A stretch of 64,000 bases of DNA from an uncultured Gammaproteobacteria bacterium (lineage in GTDB: Bacteria > Pseudomonadota > Gammaproteobacteria > HK1): assembly GCA_958295465.1 (NCBI GenBank), contig OY282353.1, positions 1,178,001 through 1,242,000 of the forward strand, written 5' to 3'. Position 1 is the stretch's first letter, and every line of letters starts with the position of its first letter. Shown here one piece after another: positions 45,982-55,415 of the stretch. The notes beneath the pieces were generated by a model, which was given only the letters and a program-made list of their open reading frames with translations, made no database searches and had not been told where the DNA came from. The translations under genes and the position numbers were made by a program.

Positions 45982-46881
45982 ATGACCCGAATCGCATTCA
46001 TCGGCGCCGGCAACATGGGCTTGCCGATGCTTCGCAACCTGCTCGCGGCCGGGCACGAAGTGCGCGCGTATGACGTCTCCCCTGACGCGCTGGCCGAGGC
46101 GGTGCGGGCCGGCGCCGGCGAAGCGGCGAGCCTTGCCGATGCGGTCACCGCGGCCGAGATCGTCATCACGATGCTGCCGGAAGGGAGGCACGTGCGCGCG
46201 GTCTACCTGGGCGACGGCGGCAATGACGGCATCGTCGGGCATGCGCCCCGCGAGGCGCTTCTCGCCGACTGCTCGACCATCGACGTCGCGAGTGCGCAGG
46301 CGGTGGCGGCGGCGGCATCCGAGGCTGGCTACGAGATGATCGACGCCCCGGTGTCGGGCGGGGTCACCGGAGCCTCGGCGGGCACCCTCACGTTCATGGT
46401 GGGCGGCTCCGCGGCCGGCTTCCAGCGCGCCGAGCCGGTGCTCGCCGCGATGGGGCGCAACGTCGCCCACGTCGGCGGATCGGGACACGGACAGGCCGCG
46501 AAGATCTGCAACAACATGATGGCGGGGATCGCAATCATCGGGGCCTCCGAGGTCTGCTGCCTCGGCGAGGCGCTCGGCCTCGACCCGAAGAAGCTGTTCG
46601 ACGTCGTCTCCACGTCGTCCGGCCAGACGTGGATGATGGACCACATGCATCCGGTGCCGGGGATCGTCGAGTCCTCTGCCGCAAACCGGGGCTATGCTCC
46701 CGGCTTCAAGGCGGCGCTCATGGCGAAGGACCTCGGGCTTGCCCAAAAGGCAGCGGCGGACACCGGCACGAGCACCCCGCTCGGCTCCGCGGCGGCGTCG
46801 ATGTACCGCATGCTGTGCCACAACGGCGCGGGTGAGCTCGATTGCAGCGCGGTCTACCGGCTTCTGCACGGCGACCTGTAA
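45982..46881 (+). CDS. 3-hydroxyisobutyrate dehydrogenase-like beta-hydroxyacid dehydrogenase
   Basis: The 299-residue protein has the NAD(P)-binding motif IAFIGAGNMGLPMLRNLLAAGH, the substrate-binding DAPVSGGVTGASAGTLTFMVGG and the catalytic lysine in GQAAKICNNMM, as in MmsB of valine breakdown. Related enzymes act on tartronate semialdehyde or other 3-hydroxy acids, so the substrate is likely but not certain. It lies 12 bp after the ABC ATPase, possibly in the same operon. Confidence 0.88.
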   Translation: MTRIAFIGAGNMGLPMLRNLLAAGHEVRAYDVSPDALAEAVRAGAGEAASLADAVTAAEIVITMLPEGRHVRAVYLGDGGNDGIVGHAPREALLADCSTIDVASAQAVAAAASEAGYEMIDAPVSGGVTGASAGTLTFMVGGSAAGFQRAEPVLAAMGRNVAHVGGSGHGQAAKICNNMMAGIAIIGASEVCCLGEALGLDPKKLFDVVSTSSGQTWMMDHMHPVPGIVESSAANRGYAPGFKAALMAKDLGLAQKAAADTGTSTPLGSAAASMYRMLCHNGAGELDCSAVYRLLHGDL

Positions 46882-46980
46882 TTCGGCTCGGCCGACATGC
46901 GCCGCCCGGTGCCGTGGGAGTGGCGAGGGCGGCGACGATGCCCGCCGCCGTACTCACTCTGCAAACGGCCTGCGGGGTGT

Positions 46981-47694
46981 TCAGACCGACACCGACAGAT
47001 CCTGAAGCCACACCGGCATGACGTCGAGCAACCAGCCTTCGATCATTCGATCGATGTGGAACAGGATCGCGACCCCCACCACCAGCAGGGTCGCGCCCAT
47101 GAGCGGCTTCGCCCACGGCATCCATGCCGCGAGCGTCTCCCGGCGGGCGCTCACCGCCTGCCTCGAGCCATAGGCGAGCACCATCAGCACGGTGGACACG
47201 CCGGCCCCGAACGTGAGCATCGTCATCGTCGCCTGGCCGAGACCCTCGCCGCTCGCGGCGAGACCGATGGCGCCGCCCAGCGTCGGACCGATGCATGGCG
47301 ACCAGACCGCGCCGAGCAGGACACCCACCCCGAACTGACCGGCGATGCCGGCCCTGTCGCGATGGTCGAGCCTGGAGTTCGCGCGGCTCGCGAGCGGCGC
47401 GGCCAGCGTTGCCAGCATGGTCTGGGCTCTCGGGATGAGCAGCACGACACCAAACGCCATCATCGCGACCGCCGCGGTGCGGTTGACCGCATCGGCATCG
47501 ACACTGAGGAGATGGCCGAACGCGGTCACCGAGACCCCGAGCACCGCGAACGAGAGGGTCAGCCCCGCCGCGAGCGCGATCGGCCCCAGCCGGCTGTTCT
47601 GGAACGCCGCCGCGATGACGATGGGCAGCAGCGGGAGCACGCATGGATTGATGAGAGTGAGCAGCCCGGCGACATAGGCCCACAGGTACGTCAT
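46981..47694 (-). CDS. ccdA: CcdA-type cytochrome c biogenesis / thiol-disulfide membrane transporter
   Basis: The 237-residue protein has six or seven membrane helices and the two conserved cysteines of the CcdA/DsbD core: NPCVLPLLP in helix 1 and WSPCIGPTLGGA in helix 4. It moves electrons from cytoplasmic thioredoxin to periplasmic thioredoxin-like partners. The gene lies 99 bp downstream of such a partner on the same strand, the candidate selenoprotein at 47794-48195, so the two probably act together. Confidence 0.9.
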   Translation of the reverse strand: MTYLWAYVAGLLTLINPCVLPLLPIVIAAAFQNSRLGPIALAAGLTLSFAVLGVSVTAFGHLLSVDADAVNRTAAVAMMAFGVVLLIPRAQTMLATLAAPLASRANSRLDHRDRAGIAGQFGVGVLLGAVWSPCIGPTLGGAIGLAASGEGLGQATMTMLTFGAGVSTVLMVLAYGSRQAVSARRETLAAWMPWAKPLMGATLLVVGVAILFHIDRMIEGWLLDVMPVWLQDLSVSV

Positions 47695-47793
47695 CGATCG
47701 GCTCCGGAAGAGAGGTGCGGTCCGGCAATGCCGGTGTGACGAGGTTGCCGGCGGCCCGAAGGCGGTCGCCTTCGGGCCGGTCCGTGCGGCCGC

Positions 47794-48195
47794 TTACGAG
47801 ACCGCGGCCTTGAACAGGGGCTCGATGGCGCCGGCGCCGGTCTGGCCGACGACCCTGCCCACTTCCTCACCCCGGCTGAACATCACGAGGGTGGACCGGC
47901 CTCTTACGCCGAGCTCACCCACGATGGGGTCACCGCTGAACCGATCCCAGTCGACCTTCATCACGGTCACCGCGCGATACTCGGGATTGCCGTCGATGAG
48001 CGCACGCACGGTGCGCCCTTGTGCACGACAGGTTCCTCACCACGTGGTGTAGAAGTCGAGCAGCACCGGCTTCCCGTTCGCCAGAAGCTCGTCGAATGCC
48101 GCCCGGTCGTACTCGACCTGCCCTTCGCCGGCGAGAATCGAGCCGGGCATCGCGAGGGCGAGCGAGGACACGGCAAGAAATTGACGTCGTTTCAT
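47794..48195 (-). CDS. Tat-exported thioredoxin-like protein with in-frame TGA at the active site (candidate selenoprotein)
   Basis: Read through the TGA at 48037-48039, the frame gives 133 residues. A twin-arginine signal (KRRQFLAV..., cut after about residue 22) is followed by a thioredoxin fold: VLLDFYTTW, then the TGA, then GTC, and later VMKVDWDRFSGDPIVGELGVRG and STLVMFSRGEEVGRVVGQ. The TGA takes the place of the first Cys of the CxxC motif (residue 53, partner Cys56), the position used by selenocysteine in known thioredoxin-like selenoproteins. The frame after it is undamaged for 80 codons. The ATG at 48195 has GGAG upstream. Recent nonsense mutation is the alternative. Confidence 0.7.
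48000..48016 (-). promoter_or_regulatory. Putative bacterial SECIS hairpin
   Basis: On the coding (minus) strand, nucleotides 21-37 after the TGA read GCGCAC-CGTGC-GTGCGC, a 6-bp perfect stem with a 5-nt loop whose second base is G. Bacterial SelB-binding hairpins lie directly downstream of the UGA, with a G near the top of the loop. A shallower GTGC/GCAC stem precedes it. The fit is by eye. Confidence 0.45.
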
Positions 48196-48860
48196 TGTAA
48201 TGAGATCTCCGAGTTTGGATGGAGGTGGTCCCTGGCGCATCCATGCGTGTAGCGGCACTGATCCGGTACACGGTTCGAACCCGTGGCGTTCCGGGAGTTC
48301 CGGGACCGTGCCGCGATTCACCAAGCACGGATTGTGGTACCGAGGCAGAGGACTTGTCCATCGGACGCGCAACCGGCAAGGCGGCGGCGAGATTGAACCT
48401 CTCGAATTGCATGAGTCAGAGACCCGTCATTCCCGCGTTCCTTCGCCACGGCCGTCCCGGCCCGGCTCCGCGAGAAGCTGTTACTACTGGTATCATCCTG
48501 CGCCGGTTCTTCACGACGCGAAGCCTCATGCCATTGCTGCCGGACAAGATCCTTACGCTGTTGGCCATGCTGATCGGCGTGGCCGGCATCTCGGGAGTGC
48601 TCGCTCCGGCGGCGCTCGCACGCGGCCGGAGATGCGCTGGAAGTCCCGGCTGCAACCGGCGGGCAGGACGTGTCCGTGCCCAGGAGTCTTGCAAGTGGCT
48701 CTTCCTTGTGGGCCGGACTCTCAGCCGGGACCGAAAAGTATTCCTGCCGGGACGGACTGTGTGCAAGGTGTCGGCCACCATGATCTCACCATCAACCAAC
48801 CCGGTCGCACCTTCCGGGACTTCAGTCTTGCAGCACTTCGACTACGGCCGGTAGAAGCGG
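48196..48860. other. Non-coding interval before the polysaccharide locus
   Basis: The interval lies between the divergent thioredoxin and ligase genes. A CCCGTCATTCCCGCG repeat motif occurs near 48423. A frame from ATG 48528 to 48854 would encode 108 residues with a signal-peptide-like start (MPLLPDKILTLLAMLIGVAG). It lacks a ribosome-binding site and known similarity, so I leave it as a possibility only. Confidence 0.4.
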
Positions 48861-51800
48861 GTGATCCTGTTCCGACATCCGGCCTCGCTGCTGCGCCGAA
48901 CCGAGTCGCTCCGGACCACGCTGATCGCAGTCGCGTTCTGGGCACTGGCGGTCATCGCTCTGACCAACCTGAGGGATCTGCATCTTTGGGGGCTGCCGCA
49001 GGTCGATGTGATCATTGCACGGGCCACCATGGCCTGCAGTGTCCTCTTGTTGGGCCTGGTTGGCGTCCGGTGCGTGATCGCCTGGCGGGAGTCCGGTTCA
49101 CTCGCCCCCATCCGGAGGACGCTTGGCGGAACGCCCGGCATGGTGCTGTTCGCCGCGATAGCGTCCTATCTGGCGATCGGCGCCTCGGTGCTGGGCGTCG
49201 AGGCAATCCGGGAACCGGATACGGCCGGGAGCCTGAGGTATTACGTCCTCCATTTCGGCGTACTCGCGGCCGCCGCGGTCGGCGGCCGCGCGGTGCTGGA
49301 ACGAACCGGGGTCGACCGGTTGCTGCAGGGCGTGCTTTTGGTACTGATCGCAAGCTGTGCCATCATTCTCGCTTCGCCGATCCTGCGCGATCTCGACGTT
49401 CTACCGCCTTACCGGCTTCCCTTTCGCCTGACCGGCGCTTTCCTCGATCCCAACGACGCCAGCCTGGTCACCTGCATGACGGTGGCGCTCGCCGCGGCGT
49501 TGCTGACCAACGGCGGTCCGCGCGCGCTCGCCTGGCTGGGCCTGGCCGCCGGCGTCGCCGCAGGCTTGGCGACGACGTCCCGAACAGCACTGGTCGTACT
49601 CGGCACACTGGCCGTCGTGTTCCTGTTGATCAACGTCCGTAACAAGCTGAAGGTCATCGTCCTGGCGTCGGCGGGCGCAGGACTGGTCGGAGTTGCAGGA
49701 TTCGTCGGCCTTGCCGAGTGGTCGGAATCGCGGAACGATCCCGACTACGCGTCAGGAGAAAAACTGCTCTGCGGTCATCCGCCGGCCGACGGTCCCGGCG
49801 CGGACTGTGCCGTTCTGCTGGCCGCGAGGGACATCCTGGCCGGGGACATCGTCTTGAACTGGCGTCGCGCCGTGCCCGTCAACCGTTGGCAGGGCGTGAC
49901 GGTGGATGGCCCGGAGGGGCGCGTAACGAGACTGGAGCTAACGGTACTGGGATTGAACGGCCGCATCCCCTCGGATCTTGGCCGCCTGGATCGCCTTGTT
50001 CGGCTATCCCTTCCACATAATCGGCTCGCCGGCCGCATTCCGCCCGAGCTGGGCAATCTGGCGAGCCTCGAGTCTCTGAACCTGAACCACAACACCTTGA
50101 CAGGAGCCATCCCGCCGGAGCTGGCGAAGCTCGAGAACCTCAAGGAACTGCGTCTGGTAGGGAACCGCTTGACCGGCCCTGTCCCGGCCGCTCTCGGAGG
50201 GCTCGACCTGTCCATCCTGCGGCTCAGGGGCAACGATTTCGACTCCATTCCTCCCGAGCTCGCCGCCATCGGCAACACTGCGGTCCATCCACCACCCTGC
50301 ACGCCGCTGCCGTCAACGAGCCCGGTGCTGTACGACGACTGTACGGTTCTGCTGGCGGTAAAGGACACGCTGGCCGGCGAGGCCGAGCTCAACTGGCATC
50401 CGGAGATCCCCATCGGCTCGTGGGACGGCGTGACCGTGGGCGGTCCCCAGGGACGTGTGACCAGGCTCTGGCTGGGCGGGAGAGGGCTGAACGGCCGCAT
50501 TCCCCCGGAGCTCGGCAGGCTGGATGGCCTCGTCCAATTGAATCTGGCCGCCAATCGTCTCACCGGGCCTGTTCCGCCCGAGCTGGGGCGCCTCGTCGGT
50601 TTGCGTCGATTGAGTCTGGACCGCAACGACCTGACCGGCCCCGTTCCGCCGGAGCTGCTCGATATCCCTGCACACGATCTCGGTTATCTCGGATTTTGCG
50701 CGCCGCCATCGCCTCCCACCAGCCCGCCGTTGTACGACGACTGCACGGTGCTGCTGGCGGTGAAGGACACGCTGGCCGGCGAGGCCAAGCTCAACTGGCA
50801 TCCGGAGATCCCCGTCAGCTCGTGGGACGGCGTGACCGTGGGCGGTCCCCAGGGACGTGTGACCAGGCTCTCGCTGGGCGGGAGAGGGCTGAACGGCCGC
50901 ATTCCCCCGGAGCTCGGCAGGCTGGACGGCCTCGTCAGCTTGAATCTGGGCGTCAATCGTCTCACCGGGCCTGTTCCGCCCGAGCTGGGGCGCCTCGTCG
51001 GTTTGCGTGTATTGAGTCTGGGCCGCAACGACCTGACCGGCGCCATCCCCGCAGAATTGGGACTCGGTCGGCTCGAGTCCTTGTGGCTGGGAGAGAACCG
51101 CTTGACCGGCCCCGTTCCGCCGGAGCTGCTGGAGATCCCGGAACACGACCTGGGCGACTTCCTGGTTTGTCTGCCACCGCCGGAAATCAGCCCCGCGTTG
51201 TACGACGACTGCACGGTGCTGCTGGCGGTGAAGGACACGCTGGCCGGCGAGGCCGAACTCAACTGGCATCCGGAGATCCTCATCAGCTCGTGGGACGGCG
51301 TGACCGTGGGCGGTTCCCAGGGACGTGTGACCAGGCTCTTGCTGGGCGGGAGAGGGCTGAACGGCCGCATTCCCCCGGAGCTCGGCAGGCTGGACGGCCT
51401 CGTCAGCTTGAATCTGGGCGCCAACCGTCTCACCGGGCCTGTTCCGCCCGAGCTGGGGCGCCTCGTCGGTTTGCGTCAATTGAGTCTGAGCCGCAACGAC
51501 CTGACCGGCGCCGTCCCCGCAGAGCTGGGACAGCTCGGTCGGCTCAAGTCCTTGTGGCTGGGAGAGAACCGCTTGACCGGCGACGTTTCGCCGGAGCTGC
51601 TGGAGATCCGGGAACACGACTTGGGCGACTTCCTGGTTTGTCTGCCACCGCCGCAAATCGGCCCCGCGTTGTTCGACGACTGCGCGCGGCTACTGGCGAT
51701 GAAAGACACGCTGGCCGGCAACGCGCGGCTCAACTGGAGGGTGGTCCTGCCGATAGGCGAATGGCAGGGCGTGACCGTGGGCGGCCCGGAAACTCGTGTC

Positions 51801-54800
51801 ATTGCGCTGGAGCTGCCCAGAATGGGACTGAATGGGCGCATTCCCGCGGCGTTGGGGGATCTCGTCGGTTTGCGGTCCCTGGTGCTCGACGGCAACGTGT
51901 TGACCGGCGCCATTCCGCCCGAGCTGGGAAACCTGACCGACCTGGAAATGCTCGGGCTTGCCGCCAACGCCCTGTCCGGCCCCATCCCACCGGAACTGGC
52001 GAAGCTGTCGAGCCTCGGGGAACTCTGGTTGAGCGGCAACCGCCTGACCGGTTCCCTCCCCCCCGAGCTGCGTTCGGTCGCCGGCGGGGAAGCGCCCTGC
52101 CCCGCCGCTCCTGCCGACAATCCCGGTTTGCGCGCCGATTGTGCGCTCCTGCTGGCGACGAGGGACGTCCTCGCCGGTGACGCGCGGCTCAACTGGAGCG
52201 AGCATGTCCCCATCGAATTCTGGCAGGGCGTCACCATCGGCGGCTCGCTGGAACGCGTGACGAGGCTCGATCTGCGGAGGTCGGGGCTGAACGGGCGCAT
52301 CCCGCCGGCACTGGGACGATTGAGCCAACTCGTGCAGCTTGCCTTGAACCGCAACCGGCTCACCGGCCCGGTGCCTCCCGAGCTGGGGAAGTTGACCAAC
52401 CTGAAGCGCCTGGCGCTCTCCTTCAACGCCTTGAGCGGCCCGATTCCGCCGGAACTGGGGAAGCTGTCGCATCTCAGGGCGTTGTGGCTGTGGAACAATC
52501 GCCTGAGCGGCCCCGTGCCGCCGGAGCTCCAGGGGCTGGAGAAGCTGTCCCTCCTGCGCCTCTCCGGCAACGATCTGGACCACCCCTACCCGCCGCGTCT
52601 CTTCGGGATCGCCAACCGCGACTTTGGTCTCCACGATCTGCCCCGCCGTCGGGGCCTCGGCGACGCGGAAACGGCAGGGGCAGCGGATCGCCGCACGAAC
52701 CGGGATCGTCCGGATGCGGTCAGGCGCCTGTTCTGTCGACCCTCCTCCGACATCGCTTCCGATCTGCGAGCCGACTGCGCCCTTCTGCTGGCGAGCAGGG
52801 ACGTCCTGGCCGGCGGTGCGCCGCTCAACTGGAGCGAGGACATACCCGTCGAGTTCTGGCAGGGCGTCACGGTCGGCGGTGCGCCGAAGCGCGTGACCGC
52901 CCTGGAATTGCCGCGCGCGGGACTGAATGGGCGCCTGTTCGCGGAGTTGGGAGAATTGGGCGGCCTCGTCGCTCTGAACCTGAGTCACAACCGGATCAGC
53001 GGGTCCATCCCGCCCGGGCTGGGCGGACTGGAACACCTCGTTTCGTTGCGCCTGGAAGGCAATCGGCTCACCGGCCCCGCACCTCCGGAGCTGGAAGGGC
53101 TGGACAATCTCCTTTTCCTGCGCCTCGCCGGCAACGATCTGAATCGGCCCTTTCCGCCGGCGCTCCACGAGGTTGTCGACCATGATCTCGACACGCCGGT
53201 TTTCTGCCGGCCGAAGAAAATCGATCCGGGCCTGCTCGCCGATTGCACCCTCCTGCTGACGGTGAGGGACGCCCTCGCCGGGGATGCGCCGCTCAACTGG
53301 CGCGAGGAGGCGCCCGTCGATGACTGGCTGGGCGTCGTCATGGACCGCTCGCGGGGCCGCGTGACGGCGCTGGAGCTGACGCAAATGGGGTTGGACGGAC
53401 GCATCCCCGCGGAGTTGGGGCAGCTTGCCGGACTCGTCTCGCTGCGCCTGGGTCGCAACCGGCTTGCCGGCGGCATCCCGCCCGAGCTCGGCAACCTCGT
53501 CGCCCTGCGCGTGCTGGCATTGGACGGCAACCTGTTGGCCGGTTCCATACCGCCGGAGCTGGGCAAGCTGTCGAGGCTCACCGACCTGTGGCTGCACGGG
53601 AACCGTCTGATCGGCCCCGCACCTCCCTCGGTGGCCGCGCTGCCCGAGCTGGTCGTGTTGCGCCTGGATGACGACGACGCGGCTGGCGAACCGCCGGCGC
53701 AGGATCGCGCTCGCGCTCGGGGCTTCGACCGGAACCTGCTCTGTCAATCCCTCCCCGGAGCACTCTCGCGCCTGCATGACGACTGCACCACGTTGCTGGA
53801 CGCTCGGGACGTGCTGGCGGGCGACGTCGAGCTGAACTGGAGCGACGCGGTCCCTGTCGACTATTGGCGGGGCGTCACCGTCGGCCTTCCCGCCATCGCC
53901 GGCGAGGCCGCGGAAGGGCTGCGCGTGATCGCCCTGGATCTGTCGCATACGGGACTGAACGGGCGGATTCCCGCGGAGCTGTCGGCTCTGGACGCCCTTG
54001 CCGTGCTGCGACTCGGCCACAACCGGCTTGCGGGATCCATCCCGCCGGAGCTGGGCGCCCTGTCCGGGCTGCGGACCCTGAATCTGGAGAACAATGCGCT
54101 GACCGGTACGATCCCGGATGAGCTGGGCACGTTGCAGGGACTCGTTTCGCTGCGTCTCGGGAACAACGAACTCACCGGTTTTACGTGGAAATTCAACGCC
54201 TTGACCAACCTGCGCGTGCTCGCGTCGGAGAACACCGGCCTGTCGGGCAAAATCGATCCGCAGCTCGGCAATCTGTCGCGCCTGGAAGAGCTGCGGCTCG
54301 AGAACAATCGTCTGTATGGAGGAATCCCGCGGGAGCTGGACGGGCTGGCTCGTCTTGCGGTCCTCCGTCTGGGCGGCAACGTATCCCTCTACTGCATCCC
54401 GGCGATGTCGCGTGCGGCGCAGGTACGGCACAACGATCTGGAATCCGCCGATCTGCTCTGCGAGGCATCGCCATGGAGCAAGCCCGGCCTGTTCGACGAC
54501 GGCGCGCTCTTGATGCGCCTGCGTGACGTCCTGGCCGGCGCCGCGGCACTGAACTGGAGCTACGCTACCCCCGTCGCGTCCTGGCAGGGGGTTTCTGTCG
54601 GCAGACGCGGGTCCGTCTACGCGCTGGACTTGCGGGACATGAACCTGACCGGACGGATTCCCCCGGAGCTGGGCGAGCTGAGCCATCTCACAAGGCTGCG
54701 GCTCGACGGCAACCGACTCACCGGCCCCGTTCCGCCCGAGCTGGCGAAGCTGACCCGTCTGCACAAGCTGTCGCTCGACGGCAATCGCCTGACCGGCCCT

Positions 54801-55412
54801 GTCCCGCCCGAGCTCGCCAATCTGCCGAATCTCAGGGCACTGTGGCTGACCGACAACCGTCTCACCGGTTCCATCCCGCCCGCATTGGCCGGAATCGAAC
54901 GTCTCTCCCTGGCCGTCGCCGGCAACGATTTCCGCGACTGCATGCCGCGGGAGCTGCACCGTCTGCGCAGCCACGACATCGATGACGGCCTCATCTGCGC
55001 TGCCTTGACGACGGAAAGACCGCTGCTCTGGAGACTGGGTTTCGAGAAGGCCATGGAGGCGCCCGTCTTCGGTCACGGTCTGGGGGCGCTGGGGTACATG
55101 GAGGGCGCCCCCACCGGACATCACGGCCGGCCCTTGGGCACTCACAACCTGTATCTGAGGTTGCTGGGCGAGGCGGGCATCGTCCCGTTGCTGCTGTTCG
55201 TGTCCGCCATCGTCCTGCTGCTGCGCGCGCAGTGGGCCGCGCCCAAGTCGCTTGCCCGGGATGCGACCGTAGCCGGGGTCGTCGTCATCGCCCTGTACTG
55301 CATGGCCTTCCAGCATCTGCTCGGCGTCGGCGCGTTCATGTTTCTCGCCGGGTTGAGCATCGCGACAGGAACGGCGCACGACGACGGTGACCGACACGTC
55401 GCGAAGGCGTGA
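48861..55412 (+). CDS. O-antigen ligase/polymerase-type membrane protein with a giant leucine-rich-repeat domain in its periplasmic loop
   Basis: The 2183-residue protein has about nine membrane helices in residues 15-290, including RLTGAFLDPNDASLVTCMTVALA and ATTSRTALVVLGTLAVVFLL. Its end (about 2055-2183) is the Wzy_C/WaaL end: FEKAMEAPVFGHGLGALGY, THNLYLRLLGEAGIVPL with the conserved His2095, and two or three last helices. Between them lie about 1750 residues of plant-type LRRs (LxGxIPPELGxLxxLxxLxLxxNxLTG). They are arranged as ten modules, each led by an N-cap-like DCxxLLAxxDxLAGxxxLNW...WQGVTV block. Caps start near 49803, 50337, 50740, 51208, 51678, 52136, 52770, 53240, 53780 and 54498. 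Start codon is GTG. It heads a glycosyltransferase operon. Confidence 0.85.
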   Translation: MILFRHPASLLRRTESLRTTLIAVAFWALAVIALTNLRDLHLWGLPQVDVIIARATMACSVLLLGLVGVRCVIAWRESGSLAPIRRTLGGTPGMVLFAAIASYLAIGASVLGVEAIREPDTAGSLRYYVLHFGVLAAAAVGGRAVLERTGVDRLLQGVLLVLIASCAIILASPILRDLDVLPPYRLPFRLTGAFLDPNDASLVTCMTVALAAALLTNGGPRALAWLGLAAGVAAGLATTSRTALVVLGTLAVVFLLINVRNKLKVIVLASAGAGLVGVAGFVGLAEWSESRNDPDYASGEKLLCGHPPADGPGADCAVLLAARDILAGDIVLNWRRAVPVNRWQGVTVDGPEGRVTRLELTVLGLNGRIPSDLGRLDRLVRLSLPHNRLAGRIPPELGNLASLESLNLNHNTLTGAIPPELAKLENLKELRLVGNRLTGPVPAALGGLDLSILRLRGNDFDSIPPELAAIGNTAVHPPPCTPLPSTSPVLYDDCTVLLAVKDTLAGEAELNWHPEIPIGSWDGVTVGGPQGRVTRLWLGGRGLNGRIPPELGRLDGLVQLNLAANRLTGPVPPELGRLVGLRRLSLDRNDLTGPVPPELLDIPAHDLGYLGFCAPPSPPTSPPLYDDCTVLLAVKDTLAGEAKLNWHPEIPVSSWDGVTVGGPQGRVTRLSLGGRGLNGRIPPELGRLDGLVSLNLGVNRLTGPVPPELGRLVGLRVLSLGRNDLTGAIPAELGLGRLESLWLGENRLTGPVPPELLEIPEHDLGDFLVCLPPPEISPALYDDCTVLLAVKDTLAGEAELNWHPEILISSWDGVTVGGSQGRVTRLLLGGRGLNGRIPPELGRLDGLVSLNLGANRLTGPVPPELGRLVGLRQLSLSRNDLTGAVPAELGQLGRLKSLWLGENRLTGDVSPELLEIREHDLGDFLVCLPPPQIGPALFDDCARLLAMKDTLAGNARLNWRVVLPIGEWQGVTVGGPETRVIALELPRMGLNGRIPAALGDLVGLRSLVLDGNVLTGAIPPELGNLTDLEMLGLAANALSGPIPPELAKLSSLGELWLSGNRLTGSLPPELRSVAGGEAPCPAAPADNPGLRADCALLLATRDVLAGDARLNWSEHVPIEFWQGVTIGGSLERVTRLDLRRSGLNGRIPPALGRLSQLVQLALNRNRLTGPVPPELGKLTNLKRLALSFNALSGPIPPELGKLSHLRALWLWNNRLSGPVPPELQGLEKLSLLRLSGNDLDHPYPPRLFGIANRDFGLHDLPRRRGLGDAETAGAADRRTNRDRPDAVRRLFCRPSSDIASDLRADCALLLASRDVLAGGAPLNWSEDIPVEFWQGVTVGGAPKRVTALELPRAGLNGRLFAELGELGGLVALNLSHNRISGSIPPGLGGLEHLVSLRLEGNRLTGPAPPELEGLDNLLFLRLAGNDLNRPFPPALHEVVDHDLDTPVFCRPKKIDPGLLADCTLLLTVRDALAGDAPLNWREEAPVDDWLGVVMDRSRGRVTALELTQMGLDGRIPAELGQLAGLVSLRLGRNRLAGGIPPELGNLVALRVLALDGNLLAGSIPPELGKLSRLTDLWLHGNRLIGPAPPSVAALPELVVLRLDDDDAAGEPPAQDRARARGFDRNLLCQSLPGALSRLHDDCTTLLDARDVLAGDVELNWSDAVPVDYWRGVTVGLPAIAGEAAEGLRVIALDLSHTGLNGRIPAELSALDALAVLRLGHNRLAGSIPPELGALSGLRTLNLENNALTGTIPDELGTLQGLVSLRLGNNELTGFTWKFNALTNLRVLASENTGLSGKIDPQLGNLSRLEELRLENNRLYGGIPRELDGLARLAVLRLGGNVSLYCIPAMSRAAQVRHNDLESADLLCEASPWSKPGLFDDGALLMRLRDVLAGAAALNWSYATPVASWQGVSVGRRGSVYALDLRDMNLTGRIPPELGELSHLTRLRLDGNRLTGPVPPELAKLTRLHKLSLDGNRLTGPVPPELANLPNLRALWLTDNRLTGSIPPALAGIERLSLAVAGNDFRDCMPRELHRLRSHDIDDGLICAALTTERPLLWRLGFEKAMEAPVFGHGLGALGYMEGAPTGHHGRPLGTHNLYLRLLGEAGIVPLLLFVSAIVLLLRAQWAAPKSLARDATVAGVVVIALYCMAFQHLLGVGAFMFLAGLSIATGTAHDDGDRHVAKA
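50330..51650 (+). repeat. Three near-identical cap-LRR modules at DNA level
   Basis: Modules 2, 3 and 4 of the ligase gene share long identical stretches, for example GACGACTGCACGGTGCTGCT, AACGGCCGCATTCCCCCGGA and GACGGCGTGACCGTGGGCGG. Modules 3 and 4 are offset by about 468 bp (156 codons). Modules 5-10 are much more diverged. The three look like recent tandem copies. Confidence 0.85.
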
Positions 55413-55415
55413 CCG

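Noticed and set aside
48265..48300. tRNA-like T-arm (CACGG-TTCGAAC-CCGTG)
   Set aside because: The arm and loop look right, but no matching acceptor stem, anticodon arm or D-arm can be built on either strand.
48861..55412. Eukaryotic (plant) contamination as the source of the LRR sequence
   Set aside because: The LRR region is in one frame with bacterial membrane-enzyme sequence on both sides, with the same GC content as the rest and no introns.
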